Assembly: GCA_948144175.1 (NCBI GenBank)
Contig: CANXME010002675.1
Location: forward strand, 496,001 to 560,000
From: Closterium sp. NIES-65
Lineage: Eukaryota > Streptophyta > Zygnematophyceae > Desmidiales > Closteriaceae
Reading direction: 5' to 3'
Length of the DNA stretch: 64,000 nt
The notes beneath the pieces were generated by a model that had not been told where the DNA came from, ran no database searches, and saw only the letters and a list, made by a program, of their open reading frames with translations. The position numbers were made by a program, and so were the translations under genes. Below are positions 30,601 to 43,853 of the stretch, one piece after another (within the stretch, counting starts at the first letter, position 1; each line of letters opens with the position of its first letter).

Positions 30601-33600
30601 AGCTCGCCTCCAGTGCCGGGCAAACCACTCACGCAGCTCTAGTGGAGACAGCGGCTCCCGGCGAGAAGAAAGACCCGGAGAACCGCCAGGAACAGCACCA
30701 GCAGGCTCAGTACCCCCAGGCGTAGCACCCCCAGGCTCAGCACCCCCAGGCTCATCACCCCCAGGCCTCGCACCCCTAGCAGCACCAGAGTCACCAGTGA
30801 CCTCGACAAGCTCAACAGCGTCTACCTGGGACACACCTGAAGGGGCAGGACCCTGAGGAGGGAGAGGGTCTACCGGGGGGGGACCTGGGACAAGGAAGAG
30901 CGGTGGCGGGGGGAGGGACGGAGTGCGGTAGGGGAAAAGCCGGTAGTTGGGGACCGACTCATCGAACGTGACCTCCTAGGAGGACAGAACACGGCGAGAG
31001 GTGGGGTGGTAGAACTACCACCTTGGTGCGTCAGGGGGGAAACCCAGGAAGACGCAAGGAGCAGCACGAGGGGACAGCTTGTCCGTAGACACGACGCGGA
31101 CAAACGCCCGAGATCCCCAGACACGGAACGCAGACGCATCGCCAACCTTTCCCGTCCACAGTAGAGCTGGGGAAGTCTCCGGCATGGAGACCCTAGGGTG
31201 AAGGTTGATCTGATGCGCCGCGTACCGAACCGCAAACGGCCACAGAAAATGGGGGGCAGCCGCATGCATCATGGACGTACGGGCGACGTCCATGACCATG
31301 CCGATGCGGCGCTCAACAATCCCATTCTGCTGTGGAGAATCCAGAAGCGTGAAGGTCTGGCGAATGCCTCGTGCACGACAGTAGGCTCGCAGAAGGCCAG
31401 AGGAGAACTCTCCGCCTGTGTCCGAGTGCAGACGCACAACAAGAAAGTCCGAGCCGAAGTTCCGCCTGGGCTGGAGAGGAGCTGCGTGGATCCTGTCGAT
31501 CAACACCTCAGTAACATCACCCTTGCTGCGCAAGGCGAAGACTGTGGTGTAACGCGAGTAGTCGTCAACCACCAGCAGGAAGTAGCGCTCGTGACCCTGT
31601 CCACGGACGCGGGCTGGGCCCCACACGTCCATGTGAAGCGTCTGCAGTGGGGCCTCTGTCGAGAGAAACTGGGAGGAGTGGGGGGTAGCCCGCTGGCGTC
31701 CCTCAACACAAGGAACGCAGGTCGGGCCAGGCCCCGGAGGAAGGGGAGGGAGGGACCGGGGAAGACCAGAGACAAGGAGACGGGAGGCCATGCTCCGAAG
31801 ACGAAGCAGGGAGGGGTGACCAAGGCGGTGGTGCCAGAGAAGAGTCTCGTGAGACAGGAGGCGACACGAGCAGGGGGGAGACTCAGGACCGGACCTGGAC
31901 GCCGCAGCAAACACCTGACCTGGCGCAGCCACCTGACCCGACGCAGCAAGCGGAGGAGACGCGGTAGTGAGTGTGTAAAGACTCGACCCCGGCCGACGCG
32001 TAAACGTGGCCAAGTGTCGGCCCGTGTCCGCGTCCGTGCAGTGGGTCACCCGCTGGCGCGCAGGGGTGAACTGGTCAACCCCCCCATCCTGTAGGTCAGC
32101 ACCCGCCACCAAGTTCGTAGAGAACAAGGGGAGGTACAGACCCGACAGGGAGCCAGACGGGACCGCAGGGCACGGAAGGACAGTGGAGTAGTGAGCCAGA
32201 ACAGGAACCCCAGAGGGGTCTGCCAGGGAGACTGAAACTGGCCGACTAAGCGGCGTGAGTGTGGTGCGGTCTCGAAAGAAGGAGCGAGACGCCCCCGAGT
32301 CAAGTGTGAAGGTGTGGGAGGTCGGAGCCGACGCGGTACCTGAGAGAGCAAACTCACCAGCACCTGAGGAAGCAGACTCACTGGCACCTAGAGCAGCAGC
32401 CTCATCAGCACCTGGAGCAGCAGCCTCACCAGCACCTAGAGCAGCAGTCCCAATGCCCGGGTCGGGCGGGAAACACCCGTAACAGTCACCCTCCTCACTA
32501 GTCACAGCATACATGGCACAAAGAATAGCATCAAAGTCAAGATCAAAGATAGCTACTCCTGCCCTAGACAGCTGGTCCCAGCGAGGGATCTCAGTGGCGT
32601 CAGGGAACTGGCGGCGCCAAGCGTTGGGTGGGGTGCGGACCCCCACACGGCTCACCCGCACAGTCGCCAGTGCGCAGGACGTATGTGCACGGATCAGTAC
32701 CTCCACCCCGCTGGCGTGCAGCGTACCACTCACGGAGCTGCTGAGGGGACAGAGTCTCCTGACTGCGCTGCTGCTGCTGGCGCTGACCACCACCGAAGTC
32801 ACTCCTCTGCGACGAGCCACGACCGCCTCCTCCTCCTCCTCCACCACCGCCTCCACCACCTCCGCCACCTCCACCACCTCCACTCCCACCGCCACCACCG
32901 CCGCCGCCTCCGCCTCCACTGCCGCCACTGACACCTCCGCTCCCGCCACCACTCCCACCACCACCCCCACCTCCTCTGCTGCCTCCACCGCCGCCTCCAC
33001 CTCCCCCGCCAGCTCCTCCAGTGCCCCTGCCCCCCTTGCCTTTGCCAGAGCGACGTCTCCCACTAGGGGCAGACGCCGCACCGACCGACTCCAAACCAAC
33101 GATGTCGGCCGCAGCAGTAGAGGCAACGGAGGGCAAAAGGGGGGAGGGGGAACACCCCTCAAAGATGGGGGTGCGCGGGTCACCACGAGAGGCCCCTACA
33201 GCTAGAATGCTCTTCTCTGCTGCTAGGAGGGACTTCTCGAGGAGGTCAACAGTGAGAGTGGTGGGGCAGACTGAGAGAAAGTGGTCCCTGACTACGCGAA
33301 GGGAGTCAGGGAGGCGGGTGACTATGTAGTAGATGGTGATGTACATGGGGGGGGGGGGGGGGTTCTTGGCGCAGAACTCAGCGGGAAGTGCAGCGCGGTA
33401 GCGAGTGTCACTAGTGCAGAGGTGTGTAATGAGGTCAGCGACTGTGGCAAAGGCAGCAAGGTCAGGAAAGAGGTACACAAGCATGAGGTGGCTCAGTGCA
33501 GCAGTGGCGGGGGAGGAGTAGCGTGCAACTACAGCGTCGTTCAAGGTCCTAGCACTCTTGTACTGGCTAAAGTGCGCACGCTCAGAGGTAGGCAGGTGGC

Positions 33601-34929
33601 GACGCACAGCAAGACGTGCAGCAGCATCGCGTGTGGCCCACTGTGAGCGAACAGTGGCGTCAGCATCGGCACCGGGGGCAGGGGAGGCACCAGACGTGAG
33701 GTCAAAGAGGGAGACGCCGTCTGCCCTATCGCACTATAAGAAAAGCTGCAGGTCGTCTACCCAGACGTCAAAGTCAATGGCCCGACCCTCAGCGTCAAAA
33801 TTGAGGACACAGGAGGTAGCCATGACAGCAGTAGACTAGCAGCGCAGGCAGCGGGGTGAGGGCAGTGCGGAGAGAAAGACGCTGCTCTTACCGGACAGGG
33901 CGGCTCGGGCGGCTCGGCTACTGGGCGGCTCGGCAGCTCGGCTGCTAGGCGGCTCGGCTGCTGGGCGGCTCGGCTGCTCGGCGGCTCGGCTGCTAGGCGG
34001 CTCGGCTGCTGGGCGGCTTGGCGGCTCGGCTGCTCGGCGGGTCGGCCGGCTCGGCTGCTGGGCGGCTCGGCGGCTCGGCTGCTGGGCGGCTCGGCTGCTC
34101 GGCAGCTCGGCTGCTGGGCGGCTCGGTTGCTGGCGGCGCGGCGGCCCGGCGGCTCAGCTGCTGGGTGGCACTGCTGCTAGGCGGGTCCGTCAGGTAGTGG
34201 CGGGGCTGCCAGGAAAGTAGCGGGGGCCGCGCAGGTAGTGGCGGGGGCCACCAAGGTAGAGGCAGGGGCCGCCAAGGTAGGTGGCGGGTGCCGCCAAGGT
34301 AGGAGGCGGGAGCCGCCAAGGTAGGTGGCGGGCGCCGTCGGGTAGGTGACGGGGACCGCAGGTGGGTGGCAGGCGCCGTCAGGTAGGTGGCGGGGGCCGC
34401 AGGTAGGTGGCGGGCGCCGTCCAGGTAAGTGGCGGGGGCCGCAGGTAGGTGGCGGGCGCCGTCCAGGTAAGTGGCGGGGGCCGCAGGCGGCTGCAGGAGC
34501 CGGTAGGCGCGGCGCCAGGGCCGCGAGGGTGGGGCGACGAGGTCGCAGGGGCGGCGCGACGAGGCCGCGAGGGCGGCGCGACGCGGCCGCGAGGGCGACG
34601 CGACGAAGCCGCGAGGGCGGTTCGATGGGGTCGTGAGGGCGGCGCGAATAAAAAGGCCGCTAGGGCGACGCGACAGGGCCGCTAGAGGAAAGCGAGAGGG
34701 GAGCGCGACCTGAGGAGGCGAGGAGGGCGCTCCGGGCAGGAAAAAATGTGGTGGGCCCTAGGAACAGTTCCCACTAGGGAACCTGCTCGATACCATCTTA
34801 GAATCGGTAACGTGAATGAGTGCACTATGAAATGAAACGAGTACAAGTACCAACCCTAATTGGGTTGTACCCCTTGTGGGCTACCCCACTATAGCCTACA
34901 AAACATGCATCAGCTATAATAATCTGACA
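27639..34929 (-). mobile_element. Ty1/copia element inserted in an older copia (fossil)
   Basis: Bounded by 134 bp LTRs at 27,639-27,772 and 34,796-34,929 that differ at 4 positions, and by a 5 bp duplication GCTGG (27,634-27,638 and 34,930-34,934). A primer-binding site TGGTATCGAGC sits next to the 5' LTR. In the minus direction: a GC-rich leader, gag from about 33.83 kb with a long Gly-rich tail, QQLREW linker, protease (LDSGASRSFF, about 32.3 kb), integrase (WHHRLGHPS about 31.84 kb; QQNGIVERRIG about 31.33 kb), Ser/Pro/Ala-rich spacer, reverse transcriptase (YVDDLVFATAD, about 28.96 kb) and RNase H (to about 28.1 kb). It is broken in several places. The LTR difference of about 3 percent suggests a moderately young insertion. 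This family is my main clue to Closterium. Confidence 0.93.
33897..34490 (-). repeat. GC-rich tandem repeats in the copia leader
   Basis: Two blocks lie between the 5' LTR and gag. One is built from GGCGGCTCGGCTGCT-like 14-16 bp units (33,897-34,160), the other from GGTAGGTGGCGGGCGCCG-like units (34,200-34,480). They lengthen the leader to about 950 bp. Confidence 0.85.
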
Positions 34930-34934
34930 GCTGG

Positions 34935-36280
34935 GTCGTACGCGGGTACGACCATCGTCATGGCATCGACTTCGATCAAACCTTCGCTCTCGTCAGATGT
35001 CACACCTCGGTCAGAATCCTACTCGCCATAACCGCTGCCAAGCATCTGCCACTGTGACAGATCAACGTAAATAACGCGTTCTTATACGCGTTGGTGGACG
35101 CAAGCATCTTCGTGGGGCAGCCACACACCTATGAGGAAGGTGACCCCAGGGTCTGTCAGCTGACGAAGTCCCTCTAAATCAAGCAGGCGCCTCGCCTCTG
35201 GCAGCAGCATCTGCACAAAATTCTCCTGGAGATCGGCTTCAGGCAGCTGCCGCACGACCCGGGAATGTATCGCCTCCACTTCAATGGCGACTACATCCTT
35301 TTGACAGTCTACGTCGACGATATGCTATACATTGGCACCTGCAACAAACTCCTTAACCAGTTTGAGGAGAACCTGGCGCAACGTATTGACATCGCCGTCA
35401 ACCACAACGTCAAGCAGTTTCTGGGGCTGAACATCACCTCCAGAAGCAATTCACCTGTCAGCCTCCAAATACACAGAGCAACTTGGGGAACGCTTCAACA
35501 TTTGCACCACTCTCAACCCCTTACCGCAACCCCAGCGCCAGCTACGAACCGGACATCAAACCTCAGTCACCCACAGGGCTTCAACTGTACCAGCAGCAAA
35601 TGAGTTGCCTGCTATTCGCCTATGTCACCTGCCGACCCGACCTTCTGTACATTGCCAGCCAACTGGCACAGTATTCTCGCAAGCCAGTAGCTGAGAACGA
35701 GCTGGACCTGGAGCGCGCCCTACAGTACTTCATTTTTACACCTGACATCGGGCTCTCCTACTCCACGCTGATGACCACCTCCTCAACCTTAACGACTACG
35801 TGGATGCAGATCACGCCGTTGATCCTGAAAATCGACGGTCTCGAACCGGCTTTGTTTTTCACATGGAACCAACTGGGCCAATCTCCTGAAACTCATAGAA
35901 GCAGGAGCTGGTTGTCATGTCATCGGCTGAAGTAAAATACGGCGCCGCGACAGCAGCAGTTCGCGAAGGCCTGTACATGCAGGAGCTGCTACCCAACTTC
36001 TCCCACCTTTCGCCTTCACTTGGACAACCAGAGCGCCATCAGGTTCGCGAACAAGCCAGGTTACGTAAATCGCACGAAGCACATCTTGCTTCGGTATTTT
36101 TTTGTCAAGGACGAAATTGACCAGGGGAAAGTTGACCTCGCGTACTCTCCAACCACCGAAATGGCAGCAGACTTCCTCACCAAGCGACTGCCACGTCAGC
36201 AGTACAATCACTGCTCTGATTTCACCGTAGTAGTCAAGCGAGTCAGCCCCTTATGCGCCCAGGAATGAAGGCATTCCGGT
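34935..36280 (+). mobile_element. Old copia element, right part (fossil)
   Basis: Continuation of the element at 27,345-27,638: reverse transcriptase pieces (GIDFDQTF, then LTVYVDDMLYIGTCN) and RNase H (SSAEVKYGAA, then EMAADFLTKRLPRQQYNHC). It is much more decayed than the element that split it and contains several interruptions. Confidence 0.85.
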
Positions 36281-36680
36281 ATAAGAAGGCATTCCTGTTT
36301 GCTGCAGGAGCCGATTTTACCGAGTACGAAGTCGAAGAGTCAGAAGAGTCGAAGCGACGCAGCAACCGTCTGACCAAGACCGATGCAGGCAGAAATATTT
36401 GAAATGAAAAGAGCGGGAACATGTTTGAAACTGGTTCCTGCGCCGCACGGTTTTGAATTAGCTAGAATAAGAGAATGTACCCCTTAGAGTATATGGCTAG
36501 TCTAGGTCTTTTCGGATTCCCCTGTATTCTCATATAAACCCGATGTATGCATGCTATTACCAACTCAGTCATTTACATTCATTCTGACCTGGGATTCAAA
36601 CTTCCGTTGCAACACTACACTGCAATCAATTCTGAACGTCCTTTGGTAAACTCCCACTGGGGATTGTAACACTAACCGAA
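36281..36680 (+). repeat. Probable 3' LTR zone of the old copia element
   Basis: AT-rich sequence with a TATA-like CATATAAACCC near 36,533 and an end-like GGGGATTGTAACA near 36,671 follows the RNase H end. A partner LTR is not in view because the 5' part is missing, so the borders are uncertain. Confidence 0.4.
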
Positions 36681-36814
36681 TAAGTGTAAACACAAAACAA
36701 AAAAAAACTTTGTCAGGTTTATTAGTATTTTGATATTTCCATGCAAAACCGTAGGTTTATGAGTAATAGTTCATTATGTTTTTTACTGTTTATATCAAAC
36801 ATCCGTTCTGAATT

Positions 36815-37055
36815 GGCAGAATGGAGCCACAAGCGGTTCTGTACATTCGCGCCAAATTCCGCCAGGCGTGCTGTCAGAGAAACGAGTTCTCACAGCACAA
36901 TGCGACGCGCGCGACAAAAAGTCGGCAACAGATTTGAGCCAACCCGAAACCACCGCACCCCAGACCACATTCGAAGCTGCGTCCCACATGTCGGTTCGGG
37001 TTCGGAGCCTGCACCAGAACCAAAATGCACCGCACTGCAGGTCCTAGTTACTTCG
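36815..37055. repeat. Dispersed repeat block, copy 2
   Basis: Matches 930-1170 in the same orientation over about 240 bp, with frequent small differences. Its position upstream of gene 2 (ignoring the inserted copia element) mirrors copy 1 upstream of gene 1. Confidence 0.7.
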
Positions 37056-37523
37056 CCTGTGCTTGACCATCTCCCACACTGGTTCAGTTTGGGATGAAAC
37101 TTTTGCTCGTCTACCATACTCATCCTTCTCACCTCCTTTTGTTTGCCAATGCTAGCTCTACTTTCACGAGATTCTTCGCGCTCATCCTCGTTTCTTGAAT
37201 AGATGTCGCTCGTTCTGTCTGACTCAAACTTCTGAACTTCTTTCGAAAAAACAAGGGGCTTCCAGACTCGCCGCTTCCTACTCCATAGCGTGTGGCAGAA
37301 ACAAGGGGCAAACCTGTGGCAGTAAGAAGCCTTTTCTTGCACAGCACCCTCAGAAAGAAGGCTTCTTGGCTGGGAGAGAAAACCACTCGTCACTAGTTGG
37401 TTGCTACTACATGTTCTGCTGGCTCGGCCCCTACTACATGTTCTGCTGTTGGTTGCTATCCGGGATAGGCTCTGCAGTCCGCTTATCCCGGCCTGCCAAC
37501 GATCTTCAATAAGTGGTTTCGCG
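37056..37523. other. Spacer upstream of the young copia element
   Basis: No gene recognised. A short direct repeat CTACTACATGTTCTGCT occurs twice near 37,410-37,445. The last five bases TCGCG are the copia target duplication. Confidence 0.5.
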
Positions 37524-40500
37524 TGTTGCAGGTGGTTAGCTAACCACGACCTAAAGGGACCTACGTCGACCTAAGAAGAAATCGGTGTGACTAGCAGTGA
37601 CTAAGGGGGAGTAAGGACCTAAGAAGAATATGAGCTACTTGTGTTGGGGCGGTAGATGAAGGAACACGGCAGCAGCGGAACCTATGGTGAGAAACGGAGA
37701 GAACAAGAGGGAGCGTGCGGATGTGGAGAAGATCAGGGCTGAAATGTCGAGATTTGAAGTGAAGTGAAGGGATGTCACGCCGGGTCAAAGGCGCGTCCAA
37801 GGAAGTCTGAAATTCGAACTCGAGGCGCGTTCGGTGCATGGTTGGATTTGGAAATTGAGCCGAGTACAAGTCAGCTCGAAATTAGGCGCGGCGCGAGGGC
37901 GAAATCAGAAATCCTTTTTGCTTATAACTTGCTTTGTGTTTTCTGTTTTTGTATGCCTTCTTCAATGAAATTACTTGAACTTTCTGCCTTGACGTTTTCC
38001 AGCAAATTCCTTCACACTGTTGAGGCCAGAGCTTCATATGCTTGTTACTAAGACTCTAAATAGTCTTCATAGTCTAGACTAAAGGCTGCGCACGTACAAG
38101 AGCTGGTATCAGAGCTGGTTTAAGGCGTGTTCTAGCGTTTTGAGGATAGGCGGAATATACTAAGTATGACGGACGATCATACTGAGGCGAGTTCGGGCTC
38201 CTCTGTGAGCATTGGAGGCTCAGAACTACAGGCCATCCTAACAGCGCTAGCACAAGCTAAATTGACGGCGAAGCCAACGATTGGGCTTAGCGAGGCCCAA
38301 CGGTTCCATGGAGAAAATTATAGCACGTGGCGACTCAAGTTCATTCGTAGAGCGGAGGAAGTCGATCTCTGGCCATACTATCATCCCGACAAGGAGACGG
38401 GAGAGGGCATCCCACCATCTGCAAAAGAAAAACCAGAAGGAAATGCGTCATTCAAAAAAAGGAGTAAGCAAGCCTTTTTTCAATTGTGCCATTCGGTTTC
38501 TGACAGCATTGCAGTGGAGCTGGATCAATTTGCGGGAGAGGAGAACTCTGCCGAACGAGCCTGGGAGTACATGGAAGCTGCTTACCTTGGGCTTACGGAT
38601 ACGAACAAAGCAGCCATTCGGAAGAAACTCCTTCTATTGAGTATGGAGCCGGGGGAGAGGGTCATTGACTACATGAATCGAGCGAAGGGGTACAATGACG
38701 ACCTCAAGGCTATGGGGGCAGCTGAAACTGAAGGAGAAATGATGGGGTACATCATTACTGGGCTGCCCAAGGAGTGGGAAGCAGAGATAGGGCTCCTAAC
38801 CTGCAACCCACCTGTGAATATGACCAAGCTGTTGGAGACGCTCCAAGCTCTGGAGCGGGTGAAAGCTGATCGGCTCAGGAAGGAGGTTAGCTTGAATGGA
38901 ATGGGACCAGCCACTCATGCCATGGTAAACGCAGCAGCTACAGGGAAAGGATATGGAGGATTCGGGGCGTGTTTTCAGTGTGGAAAGAAGGGTCATAAGC
39001 AGATAGACTGCTATGACAACCCAAGGAGCAGAAATTTTAAAGGGAAATGGAGCGGTCTGCAGCAGAAGGGGCTGCAGAACGGATGGCAGAGAGAGGGGGA
39101 GGTTCGAGGTGATAACAAGATGCAGAGAGGCGGATTTTCAGGGGCATGTCACTATTGCCAGAAAATTGGGCATAGGGCAGCCAACTGCTACTCGAACCCG
39201 AACAGCAGGAACTACCGAGGGGCAAACCAGCAGCAGAATCAACCAACAGCAGCAAAAGCAAATGCAGTGGAAGCTGAAAACAGTGAGGCGGACATAATTT
39301 TGGGGGGAGCTCACAAGGCAAACGTGGCAAGGGCATCGGGAGTGTGTTTGATGGCAAAGGGGTTTGGTGAAGCTGCGTGGTTCATGGATAGTGGCTGCAC
39401 GCAACATATGACCAATCATCGTGAGTGGCTTACCGGATTGAGGGAGTCTAGTGTACCCTACGTTCTGTTGGGCGATGAAGGAAAACTGAGTGTGAAGGGG
39501 GAAGGAGAGTTGCTGCTCCAGGGAGAGTACGGGGAGCTGAAACTGGAGAATGTGCTTTTAGTGGAGAAGCTGTCACTGAATCTGATCAGCCAAACTCAAC
39601 TTGACAGCACGGGGTGCAAAACCTTCAGCGACAAGGGGAAGCTGTGGGTTTTCAATGAGGATTGGAAGGTGGTTGCAGAAGGGAACAGAAATCAGGGGTT
39701 GTATGAAATGAAGCTGAGGAAGAAGGGGCTGGAGGATGAGAATGCCACCTACCTGCCATCACTCGAAGGGGACCTAGCTAGGGAGGAGTTGAAGGCTCGG
39801 CTTGGTGGCTTACCTGTGAAGGAGCTGCAGCAGGAAGCTTCAGCCATGGTGGTTGGGATGGAGAAGGTGGAATTGGAGACCTTGCACAGGCGCATGGGGC
39901 ATGCAAGCATGGATAGGGTCAAGGAGTTGGTAAAAAAGGGCATGGTAAAAGGTGTGGCACTGAAGGAGGGGGCTGGAAGCAAGGGAAAATGCAGCAAGTG
40001 TGTTGAAGGTAAAATCACAAAGTCCCCTCACCCCCACCACCAGGTACATGAGCCTTATGGCACCTTGGACATCGTAGCTGCCGACGTGTGTGGGCCTATG
40101 AGGGTGGCATCACGTCACGGCAGCCGCTACTTCGTTACCTTCACTGATTTGGGAACAAGGCACTCATGGGTGACGGAGCTGAAAGATAAAGCAGAAGTGT
40201 TTCCTAGCTTCGTGACTTGGATGGCAGAAGCGGAGCGGCAAAGTGGGAAGGTGCTGAAAGTTTTAAGGACAGATAATGGAGGGGAGTTTACTGGTGAGCT
40301 ATTCAACAAGTTTCTACAGAGTAAAGGCATCCGACGGCAGCTGACTGTACCCTACACCCCACAGCATAACAGCATAGCGGAGCGGGTGAATCGGTCACTA
40401 CTAGGCAGTGTGAGGAGCATGCTTGCCGACAGTGGGCTGCCACTGAAGTTCTGGGGTGATGCATTGGCAATGGCTTGCTGGTCCAAGAACCGCCTACCTA

Positions 40501-43500
40501 CGAAGGGACTTCAAGCAGATATGACTCCCCACGAGGCCTTCTATGGCAGGAAGCCGAATCTGGGGTTTGCACGGGTGTGGGGGAGTATGGTGCAATACAG
40601 AGAGCCAGCTGGTCCGGATCATAAGTTGCTGCCCAAGGCTCATTGGGGGATTAACCTCGGTACCTGCCCAGTGAGCAAGGGGTGGGTGATAAAGGATGTA
40701 ATTTCAGGAAAGGTCACGATCACCCGGGATGTTGTCTTCTACGAGGAGGTGAACTACCTGCAGTGGAAGGGAATAGAGAAAGAGATTGCAGCAGCAGGGA
40801 CAGCAACTGCACCGGACAAGGTGGAGGATCTTTTGGAGGAAAAGGAGAGTGAGGGAGTTGGAGATGAAGGAGATGAGGAGCTTGAAGATGTGGAACGGGC
40901 AGATTCAGTCGATTGGGTGTGGGAGAAGGTACCAACCAGTGAAGCGGATGAAACCAATGGAGTGGAGATAGCAGGGGAGCAGCCAAGCAATGAAGTAGCT
41001 GAGGGTGGCAATGATGAAGTGGCTGGAGAAGAGGGAGATGAAGAATCAGCAGCTGAAGGAGATAGTGATCCTTGGAAGCTCCTAGATAGTGAAGACAGCA
41101 ATGTCAAGATGAGAGAGATAGCGGACCTGCTTAAGGAAGGTGCCATCATCATTGGAAGGGAAGTGAAATCTGGAGATGAGAATGAGAAGGCAAAGGAGGA
41201 TCTCAGTGGAGATGAGGCTGAATCACCTACAGAGGAGTTGGGGAAAGGAAAGAGGGTGAAGAAACCAAACCCTCGGTATGCGCAACTGCTGATGACGTGC
41301 TGGAAGGACATCCATACCCACCTTCTACTCTCTGCCACAGCTACTGACCTAGTCTCCAATGAAGGAAAAGTGACCCACAACCTGCCCAAAGAACCAGTGA
41401 GCATCGAGGAAGCGCTAGAGGGTCCAGAAAGAGAGCAGTGGAAAGCAGCAATAGAGGAGGAGTTGAACACATTGGCTGAAAGGGGCACATGGGAGCTCAT
41501 GCCTATGCCGGAAGGGAGGAAAGCCGTGGGGGTGAAGTGGATTTTTAAAATCAAGACCGGAGATATGGGGCAGCTGGAAAGGTTCAAAGCAAGGCTTGTA
41601 GCCAAGGGCTACACTCAGGTGGAGGGGAAAGACTACCAACAAAATGAGATCTACGCTCCAGTGAGCAAGTTGGCAACGGCACGGGTCTTTCTCAAGGTGG
41701 TAGCAGCAAGAAAATACTTCATGGTGCAGCTGGATATTAAAAACGCGTTTTTGTATGGGGTGTTGAAGGAGGACATCTACCTCGAGCAACCACCAGGGCA
41801 TGACGACGGCTCGGGCAGAAAATGCAAGCTCAACAAGGCATTATATGGGCTGAAGCAGAGTCCTAGGGAGTGGTACATGGCGATGGATGAACGGCTGCTG
41901 CAAGGGGGATTTCAGAAAAGTGAGTGTGATAGGGCGTTCTACTGGAAGGGAGAAGGGAAGGAGAAGGTGTTCCTGGTGCTATATGTGGATGACATCTTGG
42001 TGGCTGGGGTGTTAGAGGAGGAGGTAGAGAAGGTGTGTGCTCATCTTGCGGAAGTTTTTCAAGTGAAGCAGATTCCGAGGACCACACTCTTTCTCGGCAT
42101 GAATCTGGAGCGACGTAAGGAGGAGAGGAAGATGTTCCTATACCAGCAGAAATATTGCAGCAGGGTGCAGCAGAGGTTTGGCAACGACTACACGAAGGCA
42201 ATTTCTACACCACTGAGTGGGGTAGCTGAAAACGACAGTGAAAGGGAGGAGGATGTCAACCAATGGGGCTGCAAAGAGAGAGCTCTGCAAGTATATCAGT
42301 CTATGGTGGGGTCCATCATGTATCCGGTCTCATGCACGCGCGTCGACATGGCATACGCAGCTAGCTATCTTGGGCAACAAGTGCAGCAGCAAGGGGAGAG
42401 AAAATGGAGAGAGATGAGGAGGACTATTGACTACCTACTGCAACATGAAGATGAGGGGCTGTTATTTGAAGGAGGTGAAGAGACCTTGGAGTTAGTAGGG
42501 TATGCGGATGCTTCACATGCATCCGACAAGAAAACAAGGAAGGGAGCATACGGTTACGTGTTTCTGCTCGGTGGGACAGCCATCATGTGGCAAGCGAAAA
42601 GGTTGGCTGACATAGCGCTCTCTAGTGCGGAAGCGGAGTACATGGCTCTGTTTTTCGCGTGCCAAGAGGGGGTTTGGTTGAGAAGGCTACTCAAGGAGAT
42701 GGAAATCAAGGTGGAAGGGCCGACAGTGATACGCACGGATAGCAAATCTGCCATCGACTTGGCTCACAACGACAATTGGCACGGGAGGACCGAGCATATG
42801 GATGTGAAGTATCATTGGGTGCGTTCAAAGGTGAGTAGCAAGGAGTTCAAGTTTGAATTCGTACGTACGGAGGCACAAGCAGCAGATTTTCTGACTAAGG
42901 TGTTACCAAGGGCTAATTTTGAGCGTTGCAAGAGAGAGGTTGGGATGCGTACTTTGGCTGAATTGCAGGGGAGTGTGGAGCAGGGCTAGAGGTGGTGCAA
43001 GTTGAAATGTGCGAGGGAGAGTGCACAAGCTGGTGGTTAGCAAACCACAGGGGAGATTGTTGCAGGTGGTTAGCTAACCACGACCTAAAGGGACCTACGT
43101 CGACCTAAGAAGAAATCGGTGTGACTAGCAGTGACTAAGGGGGAGTAAGGACCTAAGAAGAATATGAGCTACTTGTGTTGGGGCGGTAGATGAAGGAACA
43201 CGGCAGCGGCGGAACCTATGGTGAGAAACGGAGAGAACAAGAGGGAGCGTGCGGATGTGGAGAAGATCAGGGCTGAAATGTCGAGATTTGAAGTGAAGTG
43301 AAGGGATGTCACGCCGGGTCAAAGGCGCGTCCAAGGAAGTCTGAAATTCGAACTCGAGGCGCGTTCGGTGCATGGTTGGATTTGGAAATTGAGCCGAGTA
43401 CAAGTCAGCTCGAAATTAGGCGCGGCGCGAGGGCGAAATCAGAAATCCTTTTTGCTTATAACTTGCTTTGTGTTTTCTGTTTTTGTATGCCTTCTTCAAT

Positions 43501-43635
43501 GAAATTACTTGAACTTTCTGCCTTGACGTTTTCCAGCAAATTCCTTCACACTGTTGAGGCCAGAGCTTCATATGCTTGTTACTAAGACTCTAAATAGTCT
43601 TCATAGTCTAGACTAAAGGCTGCGCACGTACAAGA
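37524..43635 (+). mobile_element. Young, whole-looking Ty1/copia element
   Basis: LTRs of 578 bp at 37,524-38,101 and 43,058-43,635 appear to differ at a single position. The target duplication is TCGCG (37,519-37,523 and 43,636-43,640). A primer-binding site TGGTATCAGAGC begins at 38,104, and a purine tract precedes the 3' LTR. One open frame of 1,607 codons runs 38,166-42,989: gag with two CCHC knuckles (CFQCGKKGHKQIDC about 38.97 kb; CHYCQKIGHRAANC about 39.15 kb), protease (WFMDSGCTQHM), integrase (HRRMGHAS; PYTPQHNSIAERV), a strongly acidic linker, reverse transcriptase (YVDDILVAG, about 41.98 kb) and RNase H (SSAEAEYMAL). No break is seen. It inserted very recently. Confidence 0.97.
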
Positions 43636-43853
43636 TCGCGGACCATCCAGCCCACCGCAAGCCACGGCGCGCGGCTCACACAACACGTGCTCGACTCATA
43701 AATCGCCACACGTGGAGCAGCGCGAGCGTGGAAGGGAGAGCCGCCAACGTCGCCGGCTCGCGAGTTAGCCGCATGGCCTCAACGCGGCGGAGCCTCACCA
43801 TGCCGCGGCGCTCCACCCTCGCCTGCCCCGCCTCGCCTCCAGCGGCGGCGATC

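Noticed and set aside
31198-32094. 298-codon plus frame rich in Arg and Lys
   Set aside because: Antisense shadow of the copia integrase region on the minus strand.
40754-41605. 283-codon minus frame (Ser/Pro rich)
   Set aside because: Shadow of the acidic linker of the copia polyprotein on the plus strand.
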